Shown here piece by piece: positions 12,056-23,135 of a DNA stretch of 64,000 bases. The first letter of the stretch is position 1. Every line of letters begins with the position of its first letter. A program made the translations under genes and the position numbers. The stretch is from Protopterus annectens (Eukaryota > Chordata > Ceratodontiformes > Protopteridae), in the NCBI RefSeq assembly GCF_019279795.1, contig NC_056733.1:1111884069-1111948068 (forward strand), in the 5' to 3' direction. A model generated the notes under the pieces. The model did not search any database and was not told the origin of the DNA. It was given only the letters and a program-made list of their open reading frames with translations.

Positions 12056-13543
12056 TAGAGTTACCTATCTGACCGCCAACAAGAAGTTGTTTGGCAGAAC
12101 GACCTATCCCCCCCAACTACCAGTCTCCATAGGGGTTCCCCAAGGGTCCATCCTGGGACCCCTACTCTTCTCTATTTTCACCAATAATCTAGCCTCAGCC
12201 ACAACACATGGCACACTCATACAATATGCAGATGATTCAGCCATCATCTGCACAACCCACTCCCTACCCGAACTACAAAAAGTCACACAGGAAGCATTTT
12301 CTTCTATTGAAACTTGGTTATAATACTCAACCCAAGCAAAACAAAATTACTAATCTTCCAACCCACCAAACTTACCCTAGACAGCTCTTACTTTAACATC
12401 AGAGCAAAAGACAACACCACCATCCATCCTACAGAACACACCAAATTACTAGGAGTAGAAATAGACAATAAACTGAACTTTGACATTCACATTTCCATGA
12501 CCATTAAAAAAGTGCACAAAAAACTAGGAGCATTATATAGAAATCAGCAACTACTTACCAAAGCAGCTAAAATTTTGGTAGCAAATTCTCATCTTATATC
12601 TACCCTACTCTACGCCTCTCCAGTATTTACTAACCTTATTTACTAACCTTAGACAATGCAACCAAAATAAGCTCGAAACCTGCTATAACAAAATCACCAA
12701 ATTCGCCACAGGGGCTTCCTACCATACTCACCACTGTCTCTCACTAGCAGAACTGGGCTGGCTAGAGCTCCCCCACCTTTTTCAATGGTACCAACTCACA
12801 CTCGCCCACAAACTAATAAACCAACCACTAAAAGTCCCATCCCTCCCAAATCTACTCCAACCCTACATAACCACGAGACCACTAAGATCTAGCCACAAAA
12901 ACCTCCTACAAGGTTACAAGAGCCAATAACTCTGCTTTAGATGCATTATTCTCCTGCACTATAGCCAAATTCTGGAACTCCCTCCCATCCTCAATTACCT
13001 CTGTAACTTCTTGCACCCACTTCAAATCCTTACTAAAATCACACTTAAAAACTTGCCAGATATGTCCTTGCAACCCCCCCCCCCAATACCATCCACTCCA
13101 CCCAACCACTACCTCCCTCGGACCCCTAACAACCTACTCTTAGCAAGCTTAGCTACTCATGTTCCCAGCTACCTACCACATAATACTAACTTCTTGTAGC
13201 AACAACTGCTAATGGCTGTTATGTACCTCAAAAACAGATTGTATCAATTGTTCACTGATGAATCTCAACTACATTTTAACCATGTTTAGTATATGTCACC
13301 CTATTTTAAAATTGTACTATGTTCTACAGCTGTTTTACATCTATGTTTTATTCTTGTCTTACGTCCTCAGCTGGACTAATGTCTATATTTAAATGCTATG
13401 TTTTTTAACTGTATAATGCAAGTAATATTTAACGTGGAGCTTTTCTCCCCCAGGCCTCTGCTGAAAACGGACCTGTGTCCAGTCGGACTCTCCCGGTCAA
13501 CAAATGTAAATAAATAAATAAATAAATAAATAAAAGTGCTCAC
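12056..13543 (+). mobile_element. Non-LTR retrotransposon with TAAA tail, 5'-truncated
   Basis: Begins inside an RT domain and ends with a 3' UTR (13200-13500) containing GGAGCTTTTCTCCCCCAGGC and CCCGGTCAACAAATGTAAA, then an (AAAT)n-type tail at 13505-13535. The 3' end recurs at 8498-8600 and 55675-55785, both on the minus strand, so it is a dispersed family. The clade is uncertain: RT and C-terminal blocks look like the L2/CR1-Jockey group, but the tail is unlike the CR1 tail in this window. Confidence 0.8.
12057..13070 (+). pseudogene. LINE reverse transcriptase C-terminal half, frameshifted
   Basis: Shows GVPQGSILGPLLFSIFTNNL (12134-12193) and an intact catalytic motif YADDSAII (12223-12246). 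After a frame change near 12310 comes LNPSKTKLLIFQPTK, then LLGVEIDNKLNFDIHI. A third frame gives AELGWLELPHLFQWYQL (12745-12800). The C-terminus ends with WNSLPSSI (12969-12992) and a FKSLLKSHLKT-type segment (13022-13055). These are the thumb and tail regions of LINE RTs. Two or more frameshifts and a stop near 12920 make it nonfunctional, although the active-site motif itself survives. Confidence 0.82.
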
Positions 13544-14179
13544 TCCTGGTCCAAGACTGGAAAAGGCAGCTTAAAATCCTCAGGGCATGGAACATTCCTG
13601 CCACTGGATTAGGCGAGCCACAGGTGGTGGGTAACTCCTCTATAGTACAAGGAAGAAGTTGTCCACAGAAACACAGGCTAAGAAAAAGGCATAGAGATGA
13701 TAAAGCCGACTGTTTAGGATAAGTATGTATGTATGTATTGCTACTATTACAGAAGAAGCCCAGATTTTCCGGACAGGGAATCTGAAGCTGGAGTAAGAGA
13801 GAAATGAAAGGAGAGTAAAATACTTGCAAAAGAAAAAACTGTCAATAGCTACAAATAAAAATCAAAAACCCTTAATGCAACAGGTGAAGGAAAAACACTG
13901 GGTAGTTGAGTAAACATCTGGCCACTTAGGGGAAAAAGCAGCAGAGGAAGTGAGAAAAGATAAGAGAAGACATAATTTTTTGAAAGGTATAACATAGGAA
14001 AAGGGACACAAGAAAGAAAAAAAATCTGATGTGGTATATTTATTCAAAGAAATAAGCCAAACTAATCAATTCCAAAAGAGTAACTCTAGAGTTATTGAGG
14101 GATCATCTATTGTTAAATAAAACTATAACAGAGAGATGTTAAAATGTGAAAAATCTAAGTATAGAATGGAGAGATTGCA
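13544..14179. other. No gene recognised
   Basis: AT-rich and purine-rich sequence with a short TATG run near 13725. Only chance frames are visible. Confidence 0.5.
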
Positions 14180-15600
14180 AAAAAAATACATTTGACAGCG
14201 TCCCGCATTCATGGATAATGGAGTGCTTACAGATGTGTAAAATACACCATGCAGTAACCAATTACACTACATTGACTATGAACCAATGACAAACCACTTT
14301 TCAGCTAAGCTGAGACAGAAGGCAAATTATTATCCCTGAGATACAAAATCAAAGATAGATCTGGGCTGATTCTTTGTCAGTCTTGTCCTTAACGCATTAA
14401 GCTGTTTACTTAATAAATTAGGCTGCCTATAATTAAACTCTAGAAACCAACCTGATTTAAAGAGATTTCATCTACTTTTTTTTCGATTATTTAAAATTGT
14501 ATAATTTTTCAGATGAGGATCTGAAAGTACAACTGCAAGTGGTTAAAAATTTCACAGATGATACTAGAATGGAATTTTATCTTGATAAATGTACAAAAGC
14601 AACACTGATAAAAGGAAAGCTGCAACACCAAGAAAATATCAATCTAGGACAGAAATGTAATATAAAGGAAATTGAGTATGAGGACGTATATAAATATATG
14701 GGAATAGATGAAAGGCCAGCAACAAAACATGAACAAATGAGAATAAAGCTTAGTAAGGAAGACTAAAGCAAATACTGGCATGTAGAATAAAGCCCAAGCT
14801 ATAAATCAATTTGCTCTTTCTGTTCTAAGTTTTGTTGTGATTGACTGACCCCCAAATATTTGAATCAGTTAGTCTAGAAGCCAATAAAAATGCTTTGTTT
14901 AATGAAATGACATATAAAAACAGTACATACCAAGATTATACATCCGTTGATGATCTGACTGTGGCATTGGCCTCCTAGAAATTGACTAGATGTATAGATT
15001 TGCGATCTTGGGACTGCATGCATATTTGTTGATCTCATCCGATCCAAACATAGTGAAAGTTCTAAAGCACTGAGAAAAGTCTAAGATGACTCTTTGCTTA
15101 GTTTAGAAGAAAGTATTTTGGAGCAAAATAGGAATGGAAACTGAAAGTACCAAAAAGCAAAATAAAGAATACAAAGAAAAGGACCAGGAAAGAAGGAAAG
15201 GAAAGTGATAAATCTATTAATATAGTGGCAAGTATAAAGATATTCTGGGGCAGCCTCATGTTGTCCAAGTTCTGATGCTGGAATGGCTAAGGAGAGGTGA
15301 ATTTAAACCAAAAAAGATGAAAGGCTTTCAATGGTGGCCCACAATAGTGGACCATGTACAGCACACGCTGGATTACAAAGTCTGCAGAAAAACAGGGAGA
15401 AAAAGACAAATGTAGGTTCTATAAAACTGAAGTGGAAACAGTTATGCATTTTGTTGCTGGGTGTGATACATTCAAAGCTGAGGGTCTGATTACTGAAATG
15501 CACAGTAGTGTGGCAAGTCTGTTGCATTGGGGATTGTGCAAACACTATAACATAGACGTTACTGAGAAGCACTGGAAATGAGACTGAAAAGCATTATCTA
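14180..15600 (+). mobile_element. R2/R4-type (restriction-like endonuclease) LINE remnant
   Basis: Fragments of a non-LTR element of the class with a C-terminal restriction-like endonuclease. At 14191-14280 one frame gives FDSVPHSWIMECLQMCKIHH, the start of the RT core. At 14497-14766 comes FTDDTRMEFYLDKCTKATLI and then YKYMGIDERPATKHEQMRIK. At 15354-15581 is the Cys-His region ETVMHFVAGCDTF followed by LHWGLCKHYNIDVTEKHW, which in this class precedes the nuclease. The first Cys pair of the zinc motif is damaged (CRF instead of C..C) and the RT Asp pair reads FDY. No endonuclease core is visible past 15600. The clade (R4/Dong-like versus R2-like) is from memory of family patterns. Confidence 0.6.
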
Positions 15601-15654
15601 GTGAAAGTTAAGCAAGTTTTCTCAGGTTGCATTAGGGTAATGCACCCTTTAAGG

Positions 15655-15838
15655 CTTAGATTAGTAATTAGTAAGTTAGAGTAGTAATTAGTAAGTTAGA
15701 GTAGTAATTAGTAAGTTAGATTAGTAATTAGTAAGTTAGAGTAGTAATTAGTAAGTTAGAGTAGTAATTAGTAAGTTAGATTAGTAATTAGTAAGTTAGA
15801 GTAGTAATTAGTAAGTTAGGTTAGTAATTAGTAAGTTA
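15655..15838 (+). repeat. 20-bp tandem repeat with 60-bp higher order
   Basis: Unit GTAGTAATTAGTAAGTTAGA, about nine copies. Units starting TTAG and GTAG alternate in a T-G-G pattern, giving a perfect 60-bp super-period in the first two blocks; a third block is degenerate. Confidence 0.93.
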
Positions 15839-16275
15839 TACACATAATGTTAGTTATAGACAGTAGTGTCAAGACATGTTAGTCTAACAGTAGAGAGTAC
15901 AACGGTAGTTAAAAGAAACTTCGACTCGATGCATTTTATTTACAACTGAGTCCTCACTGTTTACCAGTAAAGGTCCAGTTGTTTTGTGGATGGAGAGATG
16001 TGAGAAAGTGGTGGTAAGGGACAAGGAGCAAGATAAAAGCCAGGAGTCCTTGAGATGGTATTTTAGTTGATGTTTGAAAGTGGACATGTTGTTACTAAGC
16101 CTTCAGGGTAGAGGTAGTGAGTTCCATACCTTGGGGATGTCAGTGGAGTGGTCTCCGCCCTTGAGTTAGTGGTTTTCTAAGTGGACAGTAAGGCACTGTT
16201 TGTTGACCATAGGCTTCTCAAGGGCATGCAGTGTTGGAAGACACTTTGTCGGGACACCTCTTAAGTTTATGTTCA

Positions 16276-16632
16276 AGATTATTGGATCTATTTTACATGA
16301 TCGAATAACCACTTTAGCAAACCACACATCATCAAGACAAAAGCATCGAAGACCTGAAGCATCAAATGTCAACTTCAAAAAATCTAAACACATCAAATTG
16401 CATTAGCTAGCCAACCTTTAAAAGAACTATGGGTTCATTGGGAGAATGTAACATTTACTTTCATTGTTAACTGGGTTACCATGACGTTTGAGATGTTGAC
16501 CAACTAATGCAATTCAATGAGTTCAGATTTGACAAAGTTAACTTATGTTTCAAGTCTTCGATGCTTTCATCTCAATGATGCGTGGTTCACTGAAGTGATC
16601 ATTTGATCATATAAAATAGATTCCAATTATTA
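16276..16632. repeat. Inverted repeat with arms of about 135 bp
   Basis: Bases 16276-16415 and the reverse complement of 16497-16632 align along their length, sharing blocks such as AAAGCATCGAAGAC and AATTGCATTAG. The spacer is about 80 bp. It lies inside the 3' half of the minus-strand LINE. It may be an inserted hairpin element or an inverted duplication of LINE sequence. Confidence 0.75.
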
Positions 16633-17606
16633 ATTACAACTAGTTGGCAGTACCTGTAGTGATGAGGTAGTTGCAGATAGTTACGTTATTTGAGGGCAAT
16701 GAATAGACCTTATAAGGGACAATGATACACACCTGGCAATTTTGTTTGTAGTATTGTTGCAGATTGGAGATTGTCATGCATATTTACAAGTATAAGCGAG
16801 GTATAAATTAGTGCGAGTAGTAGAGAGGCAGATGTTGTAGTTTTTCTTCTAGTTTCAGTGAGATACTCTTATTCAGTATAATGTTCCAGGACTTTGATAT
16901 GCATTTTTGATTACCCCTTGTATACACAGATCACATTTTAGGTTTTGATCTATAGTAACACCTAGCAGCTTACTAAATATAACCTTTTGAATTAGAGTGT
17001 TGTTTGATGGATTGATTTTGAAGTCTAGATTGGTTTCTGAATGAGATGTAGGAGTAAAGAGAAGTAATTTGTTTCTTTTCAGGATTTAGCAGAAGTTGGG
17101 ATTTGAATAGCCAAGCTTCAGTGGAAGAGAAGTATTCTTGTGGAGCTGAGTGGGATGTGGACAGATTGTCAGCTACACACATGAGAGCTGAGTCATTTGT
17201 CTTCTGAACATGAGATGTATGCATGGAAGGTTTGTGAAGTCATTTATGAGGATATTAAATAGCTGGGGTCCTAACATAGATTCCTGAGGTACCCCAACAG
17301 TTACTGGAAGAAAGGATAGACCTGATTGCCACATTACGGTTTGAGGCCTGCTGGTTAAATAGCTGTTGAACCATTGAAGTCTGGAGCATGAGAAACGTAT
17401 GTACTGTAGTGCTTGGAGTAGATTGCCATGTGAGACAGTGTCAAAAGCCTTGGCAGATCCAAGAATAGTGAAGAAGACATTTTGCAATTGTTTATATTAA
17501 AGCTGATAGTATAGACAAAGACCAAGATGGCAGCTATGCTATGAACTGGTCTAAATGCTTGTTGTGTAGTAGAGAGGATACTGTTATCTGTGAGGTGCTG
17601 GAGCAG

Positions 17607-17680
17607 TTATCTATCTATCTACCTGTCTATCTATCTACCTGTCTATCTACCTTACCTACCTTCCTTCCTTATCTATCACA
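17607..17680 (+). repeat. TCTA / CTAC microsatellite
   Basis: Tetranucleotide run of ATCT and ACCT/GTCT variants grading into CCTT. Confidence 0.9.
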
Positions 17681-18524
17681 CTTGATGGCTCTAAAGACTG
17701 TCAACCTTTGTTTTTCCAGAAAGCTGAAATGCAGTTTTCTTGAATGAATCTGTTGATTAATAAGGATACTGGGTAAACTACTGCTGCAGGGATTTTAAGA
17801 TACTCGGCCAGCAGGTTATCTATTGCTAGAGCAGTAGGTTTAATTTGAATAGACTTTTTTGATTGTGGATGTAGAGATTTTTTTTTTTTTAAGTAAAACA
17901 AATTATTGTCGATACCAGTGTGCAGATAGCTAGAAGGGTTAGTATTGCTTTTTATGAGTCTGGTAACAGTTTGGATGAAGTGAATGTTGCAGTTGTTGGT
18001 TATAGCTTCTAGGAAAAGTTTAGGGGTTAGGATTGGTTACTTGGCTCTGCAGGGTGTAGGAGCTTATTCATGAACACCCAAAAAGTTTTAGATTTGTTTT
18101 GGTTACTGTTTTGGAGTCGAAGGTAGAAGTTTTATCCCCCAGTGGTTATATTACTTTTAGTGAGGATACAGAGTTGCCTCACTGTCAAGTGACTCTGTTT
18201 TGTTTTCTGTTTTAGCCAGGATTGTCAGACTTTATATCTTTTATGGATTAATTATTTAGTTGTTTGTGTTAGTCATGGGGCAGGATTTAGTTTTATATTT
18301 TTTTCTCATGGGGACCATTTTGATGACTATATTGAGAAAGGCCTGTTTAAATTCCAGTCAGTATTGCATTATCTAATATTTGGTATTTCAATGTGCTCTA
18401 GTTACATGATTTTAGAGTAGCTGTGAATGATTATTTACCAGATTTTATGATATTGCAAACTATGATATAGTGGTGTTGTTTTGGAATACATAAGGGGTGT
18501 CTATTGGCATAAGTTGCCATAATG

Positions 18525-18570
18525 GTTAAGGTCTTTGCCTCACATGTACAAGGTACAAGGTTCAATCTTG
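18525..18570 (+). promoter_or_regulatory. tRNA-like internal promoter boxes at the RTE 5' end
   Basis: AATGGTTAAGG (A-box-like) and GGTTCAATC (B-box-like) are spaced as in tRNA-derived SINEs. They lie inside the RTE target duplication, so they belong to the inserted unit. Function is inferred only. Confidence 0.55.
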
Positions 18571-19145
18571 ACCTCTAACAAATGCCTATTTGGAGTTTGC
18601 ATGTTCTCCCTGTGTTCTATGGGGATCCTCTCTCCTCCAAAAAACATGTTGAGTTTTTCCATCTCAAAACTCATCAATGAATGGAGCTGTGGGCAGCAGT
18701 ACAGACTCTAAATGGTGCCCTATAGGGGGAAGAGTTGTATAGACCAACCACTTTGGGCATCTACTGTGGTGCACAGTATCCTCAAGATAGGAGAACATGG
18801 ATCACCATGGCAGAGATAGCCACTCTACAGTGTAAAATATGGCTCTAGGTGTAAAATATGGCTCTAGGTGATTCAGTCATGTTGACTAATGTTGTCAAAA
18901 TGGGCATCAGTAGTTACCAGGGATAAGTGGGTTGAGGAGCCGGCCTACTCCAACCTAGGCCAGGGGCCCATTCTAATGGTGGGAGGGGTGTATATGCCCC
19001 TATTGGCCAATGTGTGCCTGCCATAAGGCCCAGCAGCCCTGGGTCAATAACCTACTGGCTGGCAGGTGTCTAGTTGCCCAGCCTGGGTAACCTGGGATAG
19101 CTTTGTTGAACAAAAGCTGGACGTAAAACCAATCAACCTGCCAAA

Positions 19146-19870
19146 CATGAACTGAAAATTGCTACAGTTAATGTAGGTTCCCTGACAGGATGCAGCTTGG
19201 AAGTGGATGACATGGAGGAAGCTCTACATTTTATGTATCCAAGAGACAAGATGGCAGGGCAGTGCAACAAAGCCACTTGGCTTGGGATCCAGTGTCTACT
19301 ACTCTTGAGGGGGACAGGCTAGTAAAGGTGTGAGTATTGTGGTGAGAGAGAGGCTTCAGAAGGCAGTGACGGATGTCATCAGAATTAGTGACAATATCAT
19401 GGCAATCAGACTCCATTGTAATGACAGGGCAGTATTCATAATCTCAGCCTATGCCCCACAGCAGGGTTGGGATAGTAAGGAAAAGAGTGCATTCAGACAG
19501 CAGTTGCAGGACCTACTAGATAAAGCAGGACAACATGAATTGGTGTTGTTAATGGGTGACTTGAATGCACATATCGGGACAGAGAGAACAAGATAAGAGG
19601 ACTGCCTAGGTCCACATGGGTGGGGCAACAAGAATAAAGGAGGAGAAGCCATTCTAGACCTCTGTCTGGAAAATGGCCTGATAGTAGCCAACACATGGTT
19701 CAGAAAGAGGGACAGTCACAAGGTCACATACAAGAGTAACCAACATGCAACTCAGGTAGATTTCCTCCTAGTAAGGAAAAGGCGCTGGGGTAGTATACAT
19801 TATAGCAAAGTCATCCCCAGTGAAACAGTCGACCCACAGCATAAACCACTGGTTGCCACAATCAAATGCA
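19146..19870 (+). pseudogene. RTE APE-type endonuclease, broken
   Basis: Begins LKIATVNVGSLTG, the first block of RTE endonucleases (19152-19190). Around 19255-19320 is the AAKPLGL-type segment in damaged form. At 19330-19596 follow ERLQKAVTDVIRISD, IISAYAPQQGW and the LMGDLNAHIG block, which holds catalytic Asp and Asn. At 19620-19760 is a decayed later block ending near TQVDFLLVRKR. In RTEs this enzyme nicks the target so that reverse transcription can start. Stops near 19320 and 19595 interrupt it. Close relatives occur at 50822-51094 and 55510-55680. Confidence 0.85.
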
Positions 19871-20159
19871 AACAGTGGTCAGAGAAGGTTCTAAGGTCAA
19901 CAGAGACCATGCTGAAGACTTGGAAGTTGGCTGGAGAGAAAGTACAGCAGTTCAAGGAATTACTCAGGGCTCTAGCACCCCAAGAAGAGGAGGAAATAGG
20001 TGAAGTTGAAGAAGAATGGCAGCACCTCAAAACAGCATGTGTTAGGACTACAGAACAGATATGTGCCCAAGCCAGGTATGGAAATAAAGTACATAAGGAA
20101 AGCTGGTGGTGGAATGCAAAAGTCCATGAAGTGATCAAAAGAAAGGAGTGTAGGAAAAA

Positions 20160-21600
20160 ATGGGCGATAGAAAAAACATCCTGGCTAGGAAGGAATACTG
20201 GTTGGCTAGCAAAGAAGCTAAGAATAAAGTTGCAGTAGCAAAGAATAGGGCACTGGAGGCACTCTACCATCTTTTGGAAAGTGACTCAGTAAGTGGCACA
20301 AAGAAACTATATCAGGTTGCAAGAAAAAGACAAAAAAGTAAAGAAGATAGTCAGACACCCTTCATAAGGGATGCCAGCAACAACCTGCTCACATGTCCAC
20401 AGGACATCAAAGGCAGATGGAAAGAGTATTTCCAGCAGTCTCTGAATGAAGAAAACCCCACAGAAGCTGTACTGCCCCAGAAACAGCATATGATGAGAGA
20501 AGAAGAGGAGCCCACCCTAGAAGAAGGAAGAACAGCACTAAGGAAGATGAAGTCAGGGAAAGCAGGAGGCTCAGATGAGGTCACAGCAGATATGATAAAG
20601 ATGCTGGGTGAGATAGGGGAGAAATGGCTCCTGAGGGTACTCATAGCAGTCTGGAGAGAAAGCCATATCCCAGATGATGGAAGAATAAGCATACTCATGC
20701 CAGTGTACAAGAACAAAGGGGACATTCACAACTGTGGACAGTACAGAGGCATCAAGCTCCTACCACATTGCATGAAAGTTCTGGAGAGGGTGATTGATAA
20801 ACATATACACAGAGTAGTGGAATGTAAGATGAGAGATGAGCAGTTTGGATTCAGATCAGGATGCAGCACAACTGACCCGATGTTTGCAGTGAGACAGAGA
20901 GTTGAGAGGAAGCTAGAGATGAGGAAAGAGTCCAACTGGGCATTCCTCGACTTGGAGAAAGCATATGACAAGATCCCAAGAAAGCTGATTTGGGCAGTAC
21001 TGCAGTGGTTTGAAGTCCCAGAAACATTGGTAGAATTAGTACAGGCTATGTACAAGGACGCAGTGACTCAAGTACGAACAGTGTTCGGTATCACAAAGGG
21101 GTTCCCTGTGAGAGTGGGTATGCACCAGGGTTCAGCTCTCAGCCCACTGCTGTTCATAATGGTAATGGACTACATTAGCAAACAGGTTTGAGGGGACAGA
21201 TTAACAAAGTTACTGTATGCAGACGATGTGGCATTACAGGCAGACTGAGAAAGAACTAAAGCAAAGGATAGGGGAAGAAAATGCAAATCTGAAGGCACAT
21301 GGGATGAAAATAAGCACAGATAAGACGGTGGTAATGGCAGCAAATTGGGGATATCAGAAGAAGCTGAGAATTGAGATAGAAAGGAAGATAGTGGAACAGG
21401 TTAATAGCTTAAAGTATCTGGGAGGGGTTGTTGAGGAGAAGGGAAGTCTGAATGAAAAGGACAAAGCTAGAATCAGAGAGGCTGCAGCCAACTTGGATAG
21501 AGTCTCAGGTGTAGTCTATGACAGAAGAATGCCAAAGAAGCTGAAAAGTAAGGTGTACAAGGCAGTGGTGTGACCAGTACTACTGTATGATACAGAAACC
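20160..21600 (+). pseudogene. RTE reverse transcriptase, near-intact N-terminal 343 codons then broken
   Basis: A 343-codon open stretch (20160-21191) covers most of the RT: DIKGRWKEYFQQSLNEENP, the MKSGKAGGSDEVTADMIK block, PVYKNKGDIHNCGQYRGIKL, DEQFGFRSGCSTTDPMFAVR, AFLDLEKAYDKIPRKLIW and GMHQGSALSPLLFIMVMDYI. The catalytic YADDVAL motif follows at 21216-21236 in another frame, because of a stop at 21189 and a shift. The thumb segment VNSLKYLGGVVEEKGSLNEK is at 21400-21460, and a stop falls at 21572. The order and wording match RTE-clade proteins, some of which are annotated in vertebrate genomes as craniofacial development protein 2-like. Confidence 0.9.
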
Positions 21601-22027
21601 TGGGCATTAAAGGCAGAGCAGATGAAGAAGCTAGTGGTGATGGAAATGAAGTGCCTGAGAAGGGTGGTAAGATGCACACTGTGGGACAGATGAAGAAATT
21701 AGGACATAAGAGCAGAAGCCAAAGTAGCTCCAATTGCAGAAAAGATCAAATAGAACAGATTACGGTGGTTTGGACACGTGCAGGAAAGCAGAAAACAATC
21801 TGGTGAGGAAGACTTGGGAAAGAGAGGAAGAAGGTAAGAGGGAACGGAAACATCCAGCAAAGAGGTAGATGGATTGTGTGAAAGAAGATCTGAGACCGTC
21901 AGGTATGAGTGTTGAAAAAGGCAAGAGTGTGGCACTGAACTGAGAGAGATGGCGACAGTTAACACAACACCCTGATCCCATGTAGAAAATTGGAAAAAAG
22001 GGGCTGATGATGATGACTATTGGCATA

Positions 22028-22262
22028 TGTTGGTACACGATTATGAAACGTGTCTGAGACATGCTGGTGGATGTAAGTTTGCTTAAATCAGATGCTAGAA
22101 TCCAGTCTATTATTGATGACTTATTGTGTGATTTATTATATCTGGTGGGTGTACTGAGACATTGTGTGAATTCATGTAAGTTTGAGTGCTGAGAATTGTT
22201 CATGGTGCTTGAGTTCTAATCTATGCTCAAGTCACCTAAAATAATCTTTTCCTGGGAATGTT
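22028..22262 (-). mobile_element. L2-like LINE, endonuclease end (5' part of the split element)
   Basis: The minus strand reads ILGDLSID, then LHEFTQCLSTPTRYNKSHNK and SSIIDWILASDL, then YQHMPI. This is the late endonuclease region (GD-N-D, Q-x-PTR, IDxIL, SDH-x-PI), with the DH of SDH mutated. Reading on across the RTE, the continuation is at 18500 and below. The 5' side stops where a CR1 begins near 22265. Confidence 0.75.
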
Positions 22263-22264
22263 AC

Positions 22265-22826
22265 TAATTACTCTGGAGATTATCTCACAAGACATCTGCA
22301 GCAGCTGGAAAGGCCACAGAAGTACCTCACAAAAAGGATTACTGGCCTCAAACAGATGCCCTACATTGACTGTCTCAAAAAACTCCAGCTTTACTCTGTA
22401 GCATATCGCCTACTCCAAGGTGATCTCTGCCTAACATATAAAGCTATGTCAAACCCAGAGTTGCTGGACATGCTTTACCTAAAGAAATCCCAATCCCTCT
22501 GAGCTACATGCTCTAGGGACCTAAACCTTGTCACCACAATAAACAGGACATGCTGGAGGGATAGATTCCTGTCCCAGAGACTTTCCATACTCTGGAACAG
22601 GCTAGCCATCTACGTCAAGCAAAGTTCTTCATTAGCACTCTTCAAGAAAAATCTTGATGAGTGGATGGGAAATAGGAAATACACCCCGGGGATCACTTCT
22701 GTGTCTCTGCTCGACAGTGGCACAGGAAAATAACTTTCTTGGGTGGCGTAAGCCAGGAAACCTTGTTGGCTATGCTTACATAGGCCCTTGGGCTAATAGC
22801 CTAGTACCTACCTATGAACCTATTAG
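22265..22826 (+). mobile_element. CR1-family LINE, short 3' fragment
   Basis: Covers only the C-terminal RT tail (TRHLQQLERPQKYLTKRITG, 22290-22350; then QRLSILWNRLAIYVKQSSSL) and a 3' UTR ending CCTATGAACCTATTAG (22810-22826). A stop at 22501 and others interrupt it. It belongs to the same subfamily as 42838-47165. Confidence 0.88.
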
Positions 22827-23135
22827 ATTTTCAGCTATAGGGATATTGTCTGGGGGGGGGTGTATAGAGTAACAAAGCAGGTGATTTATAATTGTTAAGT
22901 TTGATAATGGAGATAATTAGTTCAGGACTATTGAACTGGTGAATGCATAAATAGCAATTTTAGCATTATAACACTCTCTGATGCTCTGCTGTTTATGCAA
23001 TAAATGCTCATTTTATGTTTAAGATGCTGGTTATATAATGGTACCAAGAATGTTTGAAATAGCGGATAAAATGGAAGTGAACTGTAATATTTAACCTTCT
23101 TTTGGATTGGTTACTTATACAGCTCGCTAAATGAC
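22827..23135. other. No gene recognised
   Basis: AT-rich spacer with a short G run at 22853-22860. Confidence 0.5.

Larger units (their letters stand above)
15880..18500 (-). mobile_element. L2-like LINE, minus strand, 3' part (RT and tail)
   Basis: Reads right to left. RT blocks: the D-x-L-x-AEYLKI segment before the core (17800-17850), SAKAFDTVSHGNLLQALQYI (17400-17460) and VGVPQESMLGPQLFNILIND (17240-17300). The normal YADD is destroyed (17185-17215 reads QKTNDSAL). The tail gives a WNSLPLP-type segment and STFKHQLKYHLKDSW (16040-16085). The upstream endonuclease end is at 22028-22262, on the far side of an RTE insertion. The copy is older and more decayed than the RTE inside it. Confidence 0.75.
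18512..22016 (+). mobile_element. RTE-clade LINE, apparently full length, 11-bp target duplication
   Basis: The identical 11-mer CTATTGGCATA lies at 18501-18511 and 22017-22027 and fixes both ends. The first 60 bases are tRNA-like (AATGGTTAAGG, then GGTTCAATC), followed by a SINE-like body (GGAGTTTGCATGTTCTCCC) to about 18700. A 5' leader runs to about 19140, then APE endonuclease (19146-19870), RT (20160-21600) and a C-terminal region to about 21960. The 3' end is GATGATGATGA. At 3.5 kb it matches the usual compact RTE size. It sits antisense in the endonuclease region of an L2-like LINE. Coding is broken, but decay is milder than in its host LINE. Confidence 0.88.

Noticed and set aside
11375-12116. 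Three overlapping minus-strand proteins of 206-221 residues
   Set aside because: All derive from the 50-bp minisatellite, which has no stop on that strand; there is no independent coding evidence.
19449-20725. Minus-strand frames opposite the RTE coding region
   Set aside because: They mirror the RTE sense frame and have no motif of their own.
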